A DNA stretch of 64,000 nt from Pseudomonas profundi (GCF_008638305.1 NZ_VTPZ01000006.1:142972-206971); one strand, 5' to 3'. Positions 53,935 through 63,801 are shown, counted from the stretch's first letter. The notes: generated by a model not told the origin, from the sequence alone. Translations and numbers: made by a program.

Positions 53935-54849
53935 TCAATCCGGCGGCAAGCCGAGCGCAACCAGTCGACTGCGCAAATCCGTGTAGAGCCGTTCAAGGGT
54001 GGGTAGCTGCAGATCTGCACTGCGCGCCTGGCGCACAGCGTAGCCGAGGATGAAATCGATCTCGGTTCGCCGGTTGTTATGAACGTCCTGTCGCATGGAT
54101 GAGCTGTTGGCTGCAGTGCTATTGATCACCTGGCGAATAGTGGCGTCCAGATGTTCGAGGTCAATCCGGGCGCCGTAGCAGGCCAGCAGCTGATGCAATT
54201 CGGGGATGAGTTGGTCCAACAGGACGCCGGCGTGCAGCGGAACCTCACCGTTGGGGCAGTCGTACAGCACTGTGAAGGGGTTGATCGCGCAATTGATCGC
54301 GAGTTTCTGCCAGAGGACTTGCTCGATGTCAGTCACCCACTGCGACGCGATTGTCGCGGCGTTCAGATTCTCCAGCCAGCTCGGCGCTTCGCCGCCGAAG
54401 GGATCGCCAATACGGTTAATACCCTTGCCGGCCCAGACAACCTGAGCGGGGCTGGCGACCCAGGCTCCATCGGTAACGCTTGCATACAGGACACGTTGTG
54501 CTGGATAGGTCTGGCTGGCGGCCTGCTGGCTACCGAGTCCATTCTGCAGCATCAGAATCTGTGCGCCGGACTTGAGACGCGGGGCAACACTGGCCAGCGC
54601 TGCCTGTGCGGAATAGGCCTTGGTCGCAACGATGAGAAAGGCTATCGGCTCGCCAGTCGAGGCCACTTCGGCGGGCACTTCAATATCGAAGTGCCGGGTT
54701 CCCTCGGTGAGGCCAACCAGTTGGTGTCGGTTCTGCCACGCATTCAGCGCAGCAGTATCGCGCAAAATCAGACGGCAGGGCATGCCGGCCCGGGCCAGGC
54801 GGGCAGCCCATAACAGGCCGAGACCTCCAGCACCTATCAGGTGAATCAT
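53935..54849 (-). CDS. panE: 2-dehydropantoate 2-reductase family protein
   Basis: A 304-residue ketopantoate reductase family member. The NADPH motif is IHLIGAGGLGLLWAARLA at the N-terminus, and the catalytic Lys appears in LWQKLAINCAINPFT (about residue 180). The C-terminal helical domain has SSMRQDVHNNRRTEIDFILGY. In pantothenate synthesis it reduces ketopantoate to pantoate; paralogues may act on other 2-keto acids. The symbol is by family only. It is followed closely upstream by the REC-GGDEF gene (nine bases apart), so they share a transcript. Confidence 0.85.
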   Translation of the reverse strand: MIHLIGAGGLGLLWAARLARAGMPCRLILRDTAALNAWQNRHQLVGLTEGTRHFDIEVPAEVASTGEPIAFLIVATKAYSAQAALASVAPRLKSGAQILMLQNGLGSQQAASQTYPAQRVLYASVTDGAWVASPAQVVWAGKGINRIGDPFGGEAPSWLENLNAATIASQWVTDIEQVLWQKLAINCAINPFTVLYDCPNGEVPLHAGVLLDQLIPELHQLLACYGARIDLEHLDATIRQVINSTAANSSSMRQDVHNNRRTEIDFILGYAVRQARSADLQLPTLERLYTDLRSRLVALGLPPD

Positions 54850-54858
54850 GACAAGCGC

Positions 54859-55824
54859 CTAGATCGGCGTAGTACGTCTGACTTCCGTGATCAGGTTGGT
54901 GGCGTAGGCATCTTCCAGATGCTGCTCGACAGTTTCGAAAAGCTTTTCCGGTTCGGGCATGGCCTGGTCTGCTACTACCGATCCCAGGGCCATGCCGGCG
55001 CGCACGCTCAGATAGCCTTCAGCTGTTTTGAACGCCTTGAGGTTGAGCCCGTCGTGCAGGCGTCTGAAGCTGTTGGGTTTGCATTCGCCCTGATCGTCGA
55101 CCAGGGTAACCACGGCGAACGTATTCTCACCTACCCGTGCTATAACGTCTGCTGGTCGGACCAGTTGCTGCAACCGTCTGGCGATGCCCTTGAGCAGCTC
55201 GTGCTTGACGGTTTCGCCGTGCTGTTTGTGCATCTCTTCGAGATTCTGCACGCCAAGAATGACCAGGCAGCAGGCGCCGCCCCGCGAATCGACGTTGCGG
55301 ATGGCGTCGGTCAGACGGCGCAGCAGATAGCGACGGTTACCCAGCGCAGTCTGGGAATCGATAAGGTTATGTGCTTCGAGTTGGGCGTTGTTGTCTGCCA
55401 TCAGCCGATTTTCTTCGAGCAGTCGATTGATCAACTGCGAGATACGGTCAGCGGCGTAGATGCGCGGCAGAAGTTGCTCGTTCATCGCGGATTTGCTGAT
55501 GAAATCATCAACGCCCCGATCAAAGGCCTGTCCCAGGACGTTGTCGCCTTCACGGGCGGTGAGCAATATCACGTAGGTGTAGTGGCTGGTCTGTTCGTCT
55601 ACCTGGCGGATACGGGTGGTCAGCTCCAGCCCGTCCATCTGTGGCATCAACCAATCCGCAATCATCACGCTTGCAGGGGTTTGTTCATGCATTGCCAGCG
55701 CGTCCATTGCTGAATTGGCGTAGCGAATATCGACATACCCGGCCTGGGTGAGGGCGTGGCCTATGACGGCACTGCTGAACTTGGTATCGTCCACCACCAT
55801 AATGCTGAGTTGCGGATTGGGCAT
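54859..55824 (-). CDS. Response regulator with degenerate GGDEF domain
   Basis: A 321-residue protein. The receiver domain is intact: MVVDDTKFS (residues 9-17), phosphoacceptor Asp in MIADWLMPQ (about residue 57), and the conserved Lys in FISKSA. A coiled linker leads to a GGDEF-fold domain (about residues 160-300) whose signature reads RVGENTFAVV instead of GG(D/E)EF, so cyclase activity is very unlikely. It may still bind GTP or act as a signalling adaptor. It is divergent from yajQ, itself a cyclic di-GMP-binding protein, and nine bases upstream of panE. Confidence 0.85.
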   Translation of the reverse strand: MPNPQLSIMVVDDTKFSSAVIGHALTQAGYVDIRYANSAMDALAMHEQTPASVMIADWLMPQMDGLELTTRIRQVDEQTSHYTYVILLTAREGDNVLGQAFDRGVDDFISKSAMNEQLLPRIYAADRISQLINRLLEENRLMADNNAQLEAHNLIDSQTALGNRRYLLRRLTDAIRNVDSRGGACCLVILGVQNLEEMHKQHGETVKHELLKGIARRLQQLVRPADVIARVGENTFAVVTLVDDQGECKPNSFRRLHDGLNLKAFKTAEGYLSVRAGMALGSVVADQAMPEPEKLFETVEQHLEDAYATNLITEVRRTTPI

Positions 55825-55931
55825 GGCTGGTTGTGCTCCCTGCAGCTGACTACGTCTCGTTATAATGCCATGAGAGCATATCCGTTGTTCGGCCCGTTAT
55901 GTCATAAAAATCACATTTATTCGAGGTAAAA

Positions 55932-56417
55932 ATGCCGTCTTTTGATGTCGTGTCCGAATTGGACAAGCATGAGGTCACTAATGCTATAGACAACGCCATG
56001 AAAGAGCTGGACCGCCGCTACGACCTGCGAGGCAAAGGGGATTTCGAGTTTCGCGAGAAGGACCTGACGGTCAATATCACCGCCGATGCGGAGTTCCAGC
56101 TGGAGCAGATGCTGGAGATCCTCAAGATGAACCTGACCAAGCGCAAGATCGATATCAAGTGCATGGAAATCAAACCGCATTTCGCGTCAGGGAAGCAGGT
56201 CAAGCAGGACGTTATCCTGCGAGAGGGCATCGATAAGGAAATGGCGAAAAAAATCGTTGCATTGGTGAAAGAGTCCAAAATCAAGGTCCAGGCTGCCATT
56301 CAGGGTGAGCAAGTGCGTATTACCGGGAAGAAACGGGACGACTTGCAGCAAACCATGGCCCTGCTCAAGGGAACCACGCTGGACCTCCCGTTGCAGTTCA
56401 ATAATTTCCGCGATTGA
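55932..56417 (+). CDS. yajQ: YajQ family cyclic di-GMP-binding protein
   Basis: A 161-residue protein that matches YajQ over its full length, with the two related alpha-beta domains, starting [14 protein letters not shown] and ending [12 protein letters not shown]. In related bacteria it binds cyclic di-GMP and influences transcription. GAGGT precedes the ATG. It is divergent from the degenerate GGDEF gene, and the mechanosensitive channel follows 27 bases later. Confidence 0.96.
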   Translation: MPSFDVVSELDKHEVTNAIDNAMKELDRRYDLRGKGDFEFREKDLTVNITADAEFQLEQMLEILKMNLTKRKIDIKCMEIKPHFASGKQVKQDVILREGIDKEMAKKIVALVKESKIKVQAAIQGEQVRITGKKRDDLQQTMALLKGTTLDLPLQFNNFRD

Positions 56418-56446
56418 TCAATACCTAACCCTAAGGATTCGTTTTG

Positions 56447-57301
56447 ATGGACGACATGATTATCCAGTTCGAAGAGCTTCAGGACGCCTGGCTCCCGCTG
56501 GTTGTGCAATATGGCAGTCAGGTGCTGCTGGCGTTGATCACGCTACTCGTCGGCTGGTGGATTATCGGACGCGTGACTGCCGGCATCCAGGCGCTGATGG
56601 AAAAACGAAAAATCGATCGGACGCTACATGGCTTCATCGGTGCGCTGGTTGGGATTGGCTTGAAGGTTCTGTTGCTGATCAGCGTCGCAGGCATGATCGG
56701 TATCGAAACGACATCTTTCATTGCGCTGATTGGTGCGGCAGGTCTGGCGGTGGGTCTGGCCTTGCAGGGCAGCCTGGCCAATTTTGCCGGCGGCATGCTG
56801 ATTATCATATTGAGGCCGTTTCGCGCAGGTGAATTCATCGAGGCCCAGGGCGTAATGGGTACGGTGGACAGCATTCAGATCTTTCATACTGTGCTCAAAA
56901 CGGCTGACAACAAAACGATAATCGTACCGAACGGCAGTCTTTCCAACGGCAACATCGTTAACTATTCCCGCCAGCCGACACGCCGCGTTGACCTGAATAT
57001 TGGCATTGGTTATGACGACGACGTGAAACAGGCCAGGAAGATCCTGCTGGACCTGGCTTCTGCCGACGAACGGGTACTGAAGGAGCCTGAGGCGGCGGTC
57101 TGGTTAGTCTCTCTGGGCGAGAGCTCGGTCAACCTTTCGCTGCGTATGTGGACGAAAAATGCCGACTACTGGGGCGTGTTCTGGGACATCCAGGAGCTCG
57201 CCAAGGAGCATTTCGATCGCGAAGGCATCACTATTCCATTCCCCCAGCGCACCTTGCACGTGATGACGCCGACTGCAGCGCCCGCTGAAGCAGCAGACTG
57301 A
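56447..57301 (+). CDS. Small-conductance mechanosensitive channel (MscS family)
   Basis: A 284-residue channel subunit with three transmembrane segments. The pore helix TM3 is conspicuous as GAAGLAVGLALQGSLANFAGG (read in two parts, about residue 100), followed by the cytosolic beta domain with IVPNGSLSNGNIVNYSRQP. It releases solutes on osmotic down-shock. The start is ATG 56447, with AAGGATTC upstream; the frame could open at TTG 56444. A rho-independent terminator lies 36 bases beyond. Confidence 0.94.
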   Translation: MDDMIIQFEELQDAWLPLVVQYGSQVLLALITLLVGWWIIGRVTAGIQALMEKRKIDRTLHGFIGALVGIGLKVLLLISVAGMIGIETTSFIALIGAAGLAVGLALQGSLANFAGGMLIIILRPFRAGEFIEAQGVMGTVDSIQIFHTVLKTADNKTIIVPNGSLSNGNIVNYSRQPTRRVDLNIGIGYDDDVKQARKILLDLASADERVLKEPEAAVWLVSLGESSVNLSLRMWTKNADYWGVFWDIQELAKEHFDREGITIPFPQRTLHVMTPTAAPAEAAD

Positions 57302-57336
57302 TCGTCATCCGGCTTGTAGTTTATGGGGTAACACCG

Positions 57337-57361
57337 GCCCGGCTTGTCCGGGCTTTTGTTT
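57337..57361 (+). terminator. Terminator after the MscS gene
   Basis: Stem GCCCGG (57337-57342) with CCGGGC (57348-57353) and a five-base loop, then TTTTGTTTG. It ends the yajQ-mscS unit. Confidence 0.7.
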
Positions 57362-57576
57362 GTCTCGAAGTCGGCCGTTTTGTGAACTGTGGTCGTGCGC
57401 TGAGTCAGTTCCGAGGTCGTCTTTCTTCATACTTCACCTGAGGAGTGATGGCTAACCCGATGACCAACCGTGCCAATCCTCAAAAAAATATGAACAGGTC
57501 GCTGGTCTGCTTGTCAGTTAATACACGCAGTGGATTTCGCTGCGAAATTCAACATTACTGAACATAGGGCAGAGAC

Positions 57577-58092
57577 ATGAAAAAACTCTTCAAAACCTCA
57601 ATGCTTCTTGCTGCGATGGTGCCGGCAGTTGCGCTCGCCCAGCCGTCGGCCGGGGATCAGGAAATGACCTTGAGCGGCGCAGGCAGCAGTGATAAGGATT
57701 TCGACGCCTCCATCCTGTCCGTGCAGGGTAGCTGGGGTCAGTACCTCAGCGAGTCCTCCCTGTGGGGTATACGGCAGACTGTAAACGCCAGCGACTCCGA
57801 AGGCGAAAGCGTTCAGTTTGATGGTTCCACCCGGGTATTCTATGACTACCATTTCGGCAGCGGTAACGGTCGGCCCTTTGTCGGCGTCAGTCTGGGCGGC
57901 ATTTACGGCGAGAATGTTGACGAAACCTTTATGGGCGGCCCGGAAGTGGGTTACAAGCACTGGCTGAACGAAAACACTTTTGTAACAGGTATGGTCGAGT
58001 ATCAGTTCCTGTTTGAAAGCGCCAGCGATGTGGATGACCGTTATGATGACGGTGCGCTCTTCTACAGCGTTGGTCTCGGTTACAACTTCTGA
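57577..58092 (+). CDS. Small outer-membrane beta-barrel protein
   Basis: A 171-residue exported protein with a signal peptide (MKKLFKTSMLLAAMVPAVALA, cleaved near residue 21). The mature part alternates polar and hydrophobic residues, with strands ending in aromatic residues and a final VGLGYNF, typical of an eight-stranded barrel. It has no similarity that I can name beyond OmpX/OmpW-like small barrels. The 275 bases upstream hold a terminator and leader but no other gene; a strong terminator follows. Confidence 0.78.
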   Translation: MKKLFKTSMLLAAMVPAVALAQPSAGDQEMTLSGAGSSDKDFDASILSVQGSWGQYLSESSLWGIRQTVNASDSEGESVQFDGSTRVFYDYHFGSGNGRPFVGVSLGGIYGENVDETFMGGPEVGYKHWLNENTFVTGMVEYQFLFESASDVDDRYDDGALFYSVGLGYNF

Positions 58093-58102
58093 TGTACCCC
58101 TA

Positions 58103-58137
58103 AAGCGGCGCCTGTCCAGGCGCCGCTTGTTTTTGTT
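58103..58137 (+). terminator. Terminator after the small beta-barrel gene
   Basis: A 12-bp stem AAGCGGCGCCTG / CAGGCGCCGCTT (58103-58114 with 58117-58128) with a two-base spacer is followed by GTTTTTGTT. It lies ten bases after the stop codon and is convergent with ampG. Confidence 0.88.
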
Positions 58138-58181
58138 AGTGACCTGTCGCTTTTCCCTTTTCTGATTCCCCTCTGCTTGCT

Positions 58182-59552
58182 TCAATCGATTCCCGGTCGT
58201 CGTAATGTGTCTGGATGTGCCTTTCTGATCAGTAGTGCGGCCAGAATAATCGCCGGTACGCCTGTGAACGCAGTCAGTACGAAGAAGCTCACCCAGCCGA
58301 CGTTTGCCGCCAGCAATCCGGTGAAGCCTGCAGCAAACTGGCCGGGCAGCGTCATCAGCGAGCTGAACAATGCGTATTGCGTCGCGGTGTAGGCGGTATT
58401 GGTCAGGCTGGACAGATAGGCGATGAACACCGATACGGCCAGCCCGCCGGTAATGTTGTCGGCAACGATGGCCAGCACCAGCCCATAGGTTTCCGGTCCG
58501 ATAAATGCCAGCCAGGCGAAAGTCAGGTTGGTCGCAGGCGCCATGAAAGCCGTCAGCAGCATAATCGGGGCGATGCCATAGCGAGCGACCAGCAAACCGC
58601 CCAGGGCTGCTCCTAACAGGGTCATCCCCAAGCCAAAGGCAGCGGCAATATTGGCTATTTCCGCCTTGCTGAATCCCAGATCCAGATAGAAGGGATTCGC
58701 CATGACGCCCATGAATATATCGCTGATACGAAAGGTGGCGATGAAGGCCAGTATCAGCAACGCGACCTTGCCGTAGCGTTGAAAGAATTCAGCGAAAGGG
58801 CAGACCATCGCACCTATGAACCAGGCCGTCATATCGCGTCGCCAGCCCTGGTGCACGGTGTTGGCGAGGTAGTCCTGGACGCGTTGTTCCAATGCATAAG
58901 TGCTTTGCGTGACCTCGACCTCCGGCTCGGAAATGATCAGGGTGGTGATCACCCCGACACCCATCAGCAAGGCCATGCCGCCATAGGCGAGTGTCCAGCT
59001 ATCCATATTGGCCAGATGCAAGGCCCCGGCGCCGGCTATCAACAGTGCGACGCGATACCCGGTCACGTAGGTCGCCGCCATTGCTGCCTGGCGATGTTTG
59101 GCTTCGGCCTCAACGCGGTAGGCATCGATGGCCACGTCCTGAGTAGCCGAGCCGAAGGCCACCAGTACGGCGCAAAACGCGACGAACTGCAGATTATCGC
59201 GTGGGTCGGTAACTGCCATGCCGAACAGTCCGGCCGCGATAATGCACTGCGCCAGTAACATCCAGGCGCGGCGTCGCCCGAACCAACTCGTCAATAAGGG
59301 TAGCGCAGCGCGGTCGATAAAGGGTGCCCACAGTACCTTGATGGAATGGGCCATGCCGACCCAGCTCAGAAAGCCGATGGCGGCCAGTTCCACACCGATG
59401 TCTTTCAACCAGGCGCTGAACGTGCCACCGACCAGCAACAGTGGCAAACCTGCAGAGAAGCCAAGAAACAGCATGCCAAGTACGCGGGGCTTGAGGTAGA
59501 CGCGCAAGCCTTCGCGGGGGGGCTCGGCGCGCTCGGCCGGAAAGTTACTCAT
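58182..59552 (-). CDS. ampG: AmpG-family muropeptide permease
   Basis: A 456-residue major-facilitator transporter with about twelve transmembrane segments. The start is basic and short (MSNFPAERAEPPREGLRVYL, residues 1-20); LGFSAGLPLLLVGGTFSAWL follows in the first helices, matching AmpG. It imports anhydro-muropeptides for recycling and so works upstream of AmpD, coded here about 8 kb away. The ATG at 59552 lies within the end of the preceding gene, with AGGA upstream; the frame to 59630 is unsupported. It is the second gene of a pair with the alkyltransferase-like protein. Confidence 0.9.
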   Translation of the reverse strand: MSNFPAERAEPPREGLRVYLKPRVLGMLFLGFSAGLPLLLVGGTFSAWLKDIGVELAAIGFLSWVGMAHSIKVLWAPFIDRAALPLLTSWFGRRRAWMLLAQCIIAAGLFGMAVTDPRDNLQFVAFCAVLVAFGSATQDVAIDAYRVEAEAKHRQAAMAATYVTGYRVALLIAGAGALHLANMDSWTLAYGGMALLMGVGVITTLIISEPEVEVTQSTYALEQRVQDYLANTVHQGWRRDMTAWFIGAMVCPFAEFFQRYGKVALLILAFIATFRISDIFMGVMANPFYLDLGFSKAEIANIAAAFGLGMTLLGAALGGLLVARYGIAPIMLLTAFMAPATNLTFAWLAFIGPETYGLVLAIVADNITGGLAVSVFIAYLSSLTNTAYTATQYALFSSLMTLPGQFAAGFTGLLAANVGWVSFFVLTAFTGVPAIILAALLIRKAHPDTLRRPGID

Positions 59553-59934
59553 GTAAATCCTGTGGTTGTTCAGGTGATTCAGGCCAGCCGAAGCGTGCCA
59601 TGTTGACCCGGTGGTTGATGATTGGCACACCTTCGCTTTGCAGGCGGTGCCGTTGCTCCACTCCGGCTGGAGAGCAGGGCGATAGTGACAGCTGCCCCCG
59701 ACTGTTGACTACCCTGTGCCAGGGCAGACTGCTGCCTTCCGGCAGTTGTGCCAGCCAGCGCGCTACCAGGCGGGCACCTCGGCCCAGGCCTGCAAGCTGA
59801 GCCAGCCGGCCGTAGCTAGTGACGCGGCCGGGTGGGATCGTGGCGAGTATCTGCCAGAAATTTTGCTGGGCTGTGAGGAACTCCTCAGCCGAATTTCCGT
59901 TGATCGAGTTCGCTGGCAATCGATTCTCATTCAT
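59545..59934 (-). CDS. Alkyltransferase-like protein (MGMT fold, Trp for Cys)
   Basis: A 129-residue protein with the DNA-binding domain of O6-alkylguanine-DNA alkyltransferases. The helix-turn-helix pattern GRVTSYGRLAQLAG is near residue 36. The active-site motif normally PCHRV reads PWHRVV (about residue 72), so it cannot accept alkyl groups; this is the hallmark of ATL proteins (E. coli YbaZ), which mark lesions for nucleotide excision repair. It overlaps the ampG start by eight bases. Confidence 0.9.
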   Translation of the reverse strand: MNENRLPANSINGNSAEEFLTAQQNFWQILATIPPGRVTSYGRLAQLAGLGRGARLVARWLAQLPEGSSLPWHRVVNSRGQLSLSPCSPAGVEQRHRLQSEGVPIINHRVNMARFGWPESPEQPQDLHE

Positions 59935-59976
59935 GGATAATGACGCCTTTTTACGCCCTATTTTAAGGCTATTGTG

Positions 59977-60990
59977 ATGTTATTCTGCCGCTATACCGCT
60001 GCTTTTCTGTTGTGTTTTCCAATGGTTTCGATCGCTGACACTGTCTGGCTGGATAACGGCGACAGGCTGACCGGAAAGATCGAACTGCTGGATCGGGGCC
60101 GTCTCGTTATTAGAACCGAATTCGCAGGTGAGGTAACGGTCAAGGTCGGCCGCATCCGTACGATGGAAACCACAACGCCAATGCTGGTCAAGACAGAGGA
60201 CCAGGCTGAGCGGGCCCTTGCGATCAAAACGTCTGAAACGGATGGCAATGTGCTGGTTTTCAACGGCCTGCCTGAACCGATCGACATGCCATTGGCTGAC
60301 ATCAGCCAGCTCATGGAGCCGCAACCGTTTATTCAGGATTGGCTGCTTGAGGGCAACGCTGACCTTTCCTTCGACATGAAAGATGCCTCGCAGGAAGAGG
60401 AAGATCTGGCGTTCCGCTTCAATACCCGTGCGCGACACGGCGATTGGCGTCACGATCTGGCCGCCAACTTCGAACGCGACTACCGGGACGACGTACGCAG
60501 CCGGCACATATTACAGACCGAGTATGACCTGAGCTGGTTCTTTGGTGAGCAGTGGTTCTGGCAGACCAGTCTTGACTACGAGCGGGACCATATCGGCGAT
60601 ATCGCCCGCCGGGCTCAAATCGGTACCGGTCCGGGTTATGAGTGGTGGAATACAACGCTGTCGCGCTTCGAAACCTCAGCTCGCCTCGATCATCTGCGCT
60701 TGAAGGAACGCAGCGGAGCGGAGAGTGAGTTTGAAGCTCTGGGTCTGGAATACGACTACCGCAGGTTCATGTTCGGCAAGCGGGTAGAGGTGTTTCATAA
60801 CACCGAAACCCAGGTCCCGGATGATCCGGACGTTAAATATATTGTCGATACCGAATTGGGTATCCGCTATATGGTCAACAGCTGGGCGTCGCTGAGCTTG
60901 CTGAGCGAGTGGGATTATATCGAGAGTGACAATGCCGAGCAGGCGTTGAACGAAAAGCGCTACAGGGTGGGATTTGGCGTTAGCTGGTAA
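59977..60990 (+). CDS. DUF481 outer-membrane protein
   Basis: A 337-residue exported protein with a signal peptide (cleaved near residue 21, SIADT). An N-terminal region of about 90 residues (TVWLDNGDRLTGKIELLDRG) resembles an OB-like or Lsm-like beta domain, and the C-terminal part is a DUF481 barrel with long alternating strands ending in GFGVSW. The function is not known. The ATG at 59977 has TAAGGCT 7 bases upstream. A GGCCGGC/GCCGGCC hairpin without a T tract lies between it and the convergent SDR gene. Confidence 0.83.
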   Translation: MLFCRYTAAFLLCFPMVSIADTVWLDNGDRLTGKIELLDRGRLVIRTEFAGEVTVKVGRIRTMETTTPMLVKTEDQAERALAIKTSETDGNVLVFNGLPEPIDMPLADISQLMEPQPFIQDWLLEGNADLSFDMKDASQEEEDLAFRFNTRARHGDWRHDLAANFERDYRDDVRSRHILQTEYDLSWFFGEQWFWQTSLDYERDHIGDIARRAQIGTGPGYEWWNTTLSRFETSARLDHLRLKERSGAESEFEALGLEYDYRRFMFGKRVEVFHNTETQVPDDPDVKYIVDTELGIRYMVNSWASLSLLSEWDYIESDNAEQALNEKRYRVGFGVSW

Positions 60991-61025
60991 GGCCGGCGTT
61001 GCCGGCCCGACGGTGGAACAGCCTG

Positions 61026-61784
61026 TTAGAGACGCAGTCCGCCGTCCAGCTCAAGAATACGACCGGTAAAGTAGTCGTTCTCAAACAGATAAGCGGCGGA
61101 GTGAGCGATTTCCTCTGGCCGTCCCATGCGCTTTAGCGGGATGCCTGCTGTCATCTTTTCCAGTGCTTCGGGTTTCATGCCGGCGGTCATCTCGGTTTCG
61201 ATGAAGCCCGGCGCGATCCCTGCTACGCGGATGCCGTAGCGGGCCAGTTCTTTCGCCCAGCTAACGGTCATTGCAGCCACACCGGCCTTGGCTGCAGAGT
61301 AGTTGGTCTGGCCGACATTGCCCGCCCGCGAGATGGACGAGATATTGATGATCAGGCCTTTGCTGCCGAGTTCGATCATCTTGGCCGCGACCTCGCGCGT
61401 GCTCAGGAATACGCCGGTCAGGTTGACGTCGATAACCGATTGCCACTGAGCCAGGCTCATTTTCTGAATCTCGCCGTCCTTCTGCTTAAGCAGGAGACCG
61501 TCACGCAGAATGCCCGCGTTGTTGATCAAGCCGTTGATGGCGCCAAAGTCGGTTGCGACCTGGTTCACCATGGCGCTGACCTGGTCTTCGTTGGCGACAT
61601 TGCAGACATATCCGCGGGCGTCACCCCCCGCAGTTTTGCAAGCAGCGACTGCTTCGTCCAGCCGCTCCTGACCGAGATCGACCAGAGCCAGCCGCGCGCC
61701 CTGTGAAGCCAGGTATTCGGCCATTGCCCGACCGAGCCCCTGGCCGCCGCCGGTGACGATAATAACGCTGTCTTTCAGTTGCAT
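61026..61784 (-). CDS. FabG-like SDR oxidoreductase
   Basis: A 252-residue short-chain dehydrogenase with the cofactor motif TGGGQGLG (about residue 11), NNAGILRD (about residue 89), SSISRAGN and the catalytic YSAAK (about residue 160). It resembles 3-oxoacyl-ACP or acetoacetyl-CoA reductases, but these cannot be separated by sequence alone. The ATG at 61784 has GGGGATAT upstream. It is divergent from the porin gene and alone on its strand. Confidence 0.86.
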   Translation of the reverse strand: MQLKDSVIIVTGGGQGLGRAMAEYLASQGARLALVDLGQERLDEAVAACKTAGGDARGYVCNVANEDQVSAMVNQVATDFGAINGLINNAGILRDGLLLKQKDGEIQKMSLAQWQSVIDVNLTGVFLSTREVAAKMIELGSKGLIINISSISRAGNVGQTNYSAAKAGVAAMTVSWAKELARYGIRVAGIAPGFIETEMTAGMKPEALEKMTAGIPLKRMGRPEEIAHSAAYLFENDYFTGRILELDGGLRL

Positions 61785-62288
61785 TCCGTATATCCCCTGT
61801 TGGTGTGTTTGAAGCGAGCGGTTCACTCGCGTCGCCGCTCGGTCGGACGTCGATCATATCGCCGGATTCGCTCAAGCAGGCGGTCCGGGCAGTCCTATCT
61901 TGCCCCTCCTGATGCGCAGTGTTCGGCTGGTCGTCCTGTCTAGCCCGCGAAGAATGCACCATTTTTCTACCAGAGTGAACGATGGATATCCCGAGCCTGA
62001 CTTCGGTACGGGATAGCCTTTGTGTCGTGGGACTTTCGTCTATCTGTTTAAAAGTGGGCCGGATATTTACCATGTGCCGCCCTGCGAACTGCTCGGACCG
62101 GTAGGTAAAAGGCCTGAGTTGCTTTGTAAAATTCATTTTTATGCTTGTTGATCATCTCCGTATTAACTATATTCAGCGCGGAAACATATACTGCAAGATG
62201 AAACAATAATATCTTGTAGTTCTGCACAGCGAAACTATCAACCGGTTCTATCGGTAGGGTCGTCATCAACAATCACAATGAGGTCGCA
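61785..62288. other. 504-base divergent intergenic region
   Basis: Between the FabG-like gene and the porin gene I find one good promoter (62145-62173) and a long AT-rich leader before the porin. From 61785 to 62144 I see no gene, tRNA or strong hairpin. It is the longest region here without an assigned role. Confidence 0.5.
62145..62173 (+). promoter_or_regulatory. Sigma-70 promoter of the porin gene
   Basis: TTGTTG (62145-62150) and TATATT (62168-62173) are separated by 17 bases. The start would be near 62180, giving a leader of about 110 bases that includes an AT-rich stretch (AACAATAATATCTTG). Confidence 0.6.
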
Positions 62289-63719
62289 ATGAAAACAACA
62301 AAGACGTTGTTCGCCCCCAAGCCATTGGCCAGGGCTATCGCCTGCCTGAGTCTTCCAGCGCTGTTGCTGGGAGCTGCTCCAGCCCTGGCGCAGAATTCCG
62401 AAATCGAGGAACTGCGTCGCCAATTGAAGGCCCTGGAAGCCCGGATTGAAGAAAGCACCGCGCGTGCCGAAGCTGACGCCGCCCAGGCTCGCGAAGACGC
62501 CTCTCAGGCGCGTGCAGAGGCGCGTGAAGCCCGTGCACAGCTGGCATCGACCCGTGATGATCCGCGCAATGAGACGCTCAAGGCAGACACCGAGTACCTC
62601 GTGCGCGATGGCAAGGGTGTCAAGATAGGCAATACAACAGTCACCGTTGGCGGCTTCATCAAGGCGGATGCGGTGGTTGCCTCAGGTGGCGACGGCAGCG
62701 CGAATAACCGTACGCTCGGGCAGGCAGCCAATTTCGCCAGCTATGCAGCCTCGGAAAACGCAGATGAATGGCGGTTTGGCTCCAGTATCCGCGAGAGCCG
62801 TATTGGTCTCGGTACACGCACTGCAGACGTTAACGGCCACGACCTGATTACCTATATCGAGATGGACTTCCACGGCTCTGAAGACGGCGCCAACGAGTTC
62901 GTTTCCAACAGCTACAACCCGCGGGTGCGTCTGGCTTATGCGCAATGGGCGGACTGGACCGTGGGTCAGGATGTCACCACCTTCAGTGAGCTGGCTGCCG
63001 TGCCGGAGATTCTGAACCAGGGCAAGATGGCTTCCTTTATCTATGCGCGTCAGCCGCTGCTGCGCTATGGCATGGATGTCCCCGGTGGCCGTCTGTTTGC
63101 CGCAATCGAAAACCCTGAAGATGGCGGTAACGATCAGGCGTATCCTGACGTAGTGCTGCGCTATCAGGTCAAGAATGATTACGGTGTGTTTGCTCTCGCC
63201 GGGATGGCGCGCACACTGGAGAAAGACTCCGTAGATGACCGTTCCTTACAAGGGGCTTTCTCTCTTTCTGCGCGCATTCCGACCGTCGGCAAGGACAATC
63301 TGAAGCTCCAGTACAGCTACGGTGCCTTGGGCCGTTACGCTGGGCTGAGAACCTTTGCGGATATCTTGTCGACTGACGTTCAGATTCGTGACGCTGAAGG
63401 CGAAGTGATTAGCACCGACTATGGTCAGTTGACTCCTGCGGTTTCTTACGGTGCAACAGTTGCTTATCAGAGACACTGGTCACCCAAGTGGCGCTCGAAC
63501 CTGAGTCTGTCGCAGCTGGAAATGGTAACCGATACAGATTCAGCAGAACTGGGGCGTTACTTTGATCGTTCTTCGTCAGCGCATCTCAACCTGCTGTACG
63601 CGGCGACTGACACCATCACTCTTGGTCTGGAATATGCCTATTGGGACTTCGGCATAATCAATGATTCTGGCTCCAACCAATATGAGCAAGTCATGGCGTC
63701 TGCCAAGTTCGACTACTGA
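62289..63719 (+). CDS. DcaP-family trimeric porin
   Basis: A 476-residue outer-membrane porin. The signal peptide ends near ALAQ (residue 35); next is a charged coiled coil (about residues 38-85, EIEELRRQLKALEARIEES), which trimerises the protein in the DcaP family, and then a sixteen-strand-type barrel ending with the aromatic residue of AKFDY. In Acinetobacter DcaP takes up negatively charged organic acids. GAGGTC precedes the ATG. The catabolic genes at the other end of the window use acids, but a link is only speculation. Confidence 0.9.
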   Translation: MKTTKTLFAPKPLARAIACLSLPALLLGAAPALAQNSEIEELRRQLKALEARIEESTARAEADAAQAREDASQARAEAREARAQLASTRDDPRNETLKADTEYLVRDGKGVKIGNTTVTVGGFIKADAVVASGGDGSANNRTLGQAANFASYAASENADEWRFGSSIRESRIGLGTRTADVNGHDLITYIEMDFHGSEDGANEFVSNSYNPRVRLAYAQWADWTVGQDVTTFSELAAVPEILNQGKMASFIYARQPLLRYGMDVPGGRLFAAIENPEDGGNDQAYPDVVLRYQVKNDYGVFALAGMARTLEKDSVDDRSLQGAFSLSARIPTVGKDNLKLQYSYGALGRYAGLRTFADILSTDVQIRDAEGEVISTDYGQLTPAVSYGATVAYQRHWSPKWRSNLSLSQLEMVTDTDSAELGRYFDRSSSAHLNLLYAATDTITLGLEYAYWDFGIINDSGSNQYEQVMASAKFDY

Positions 63720-63801
63720 TAGTTCGAACTTCGTAGCTTAGCTACGACAAGGTATTAGTTGCTCTTCAGCTCGCGATCAATGGGGAGAGCAAGTCCAGGA
63801 C

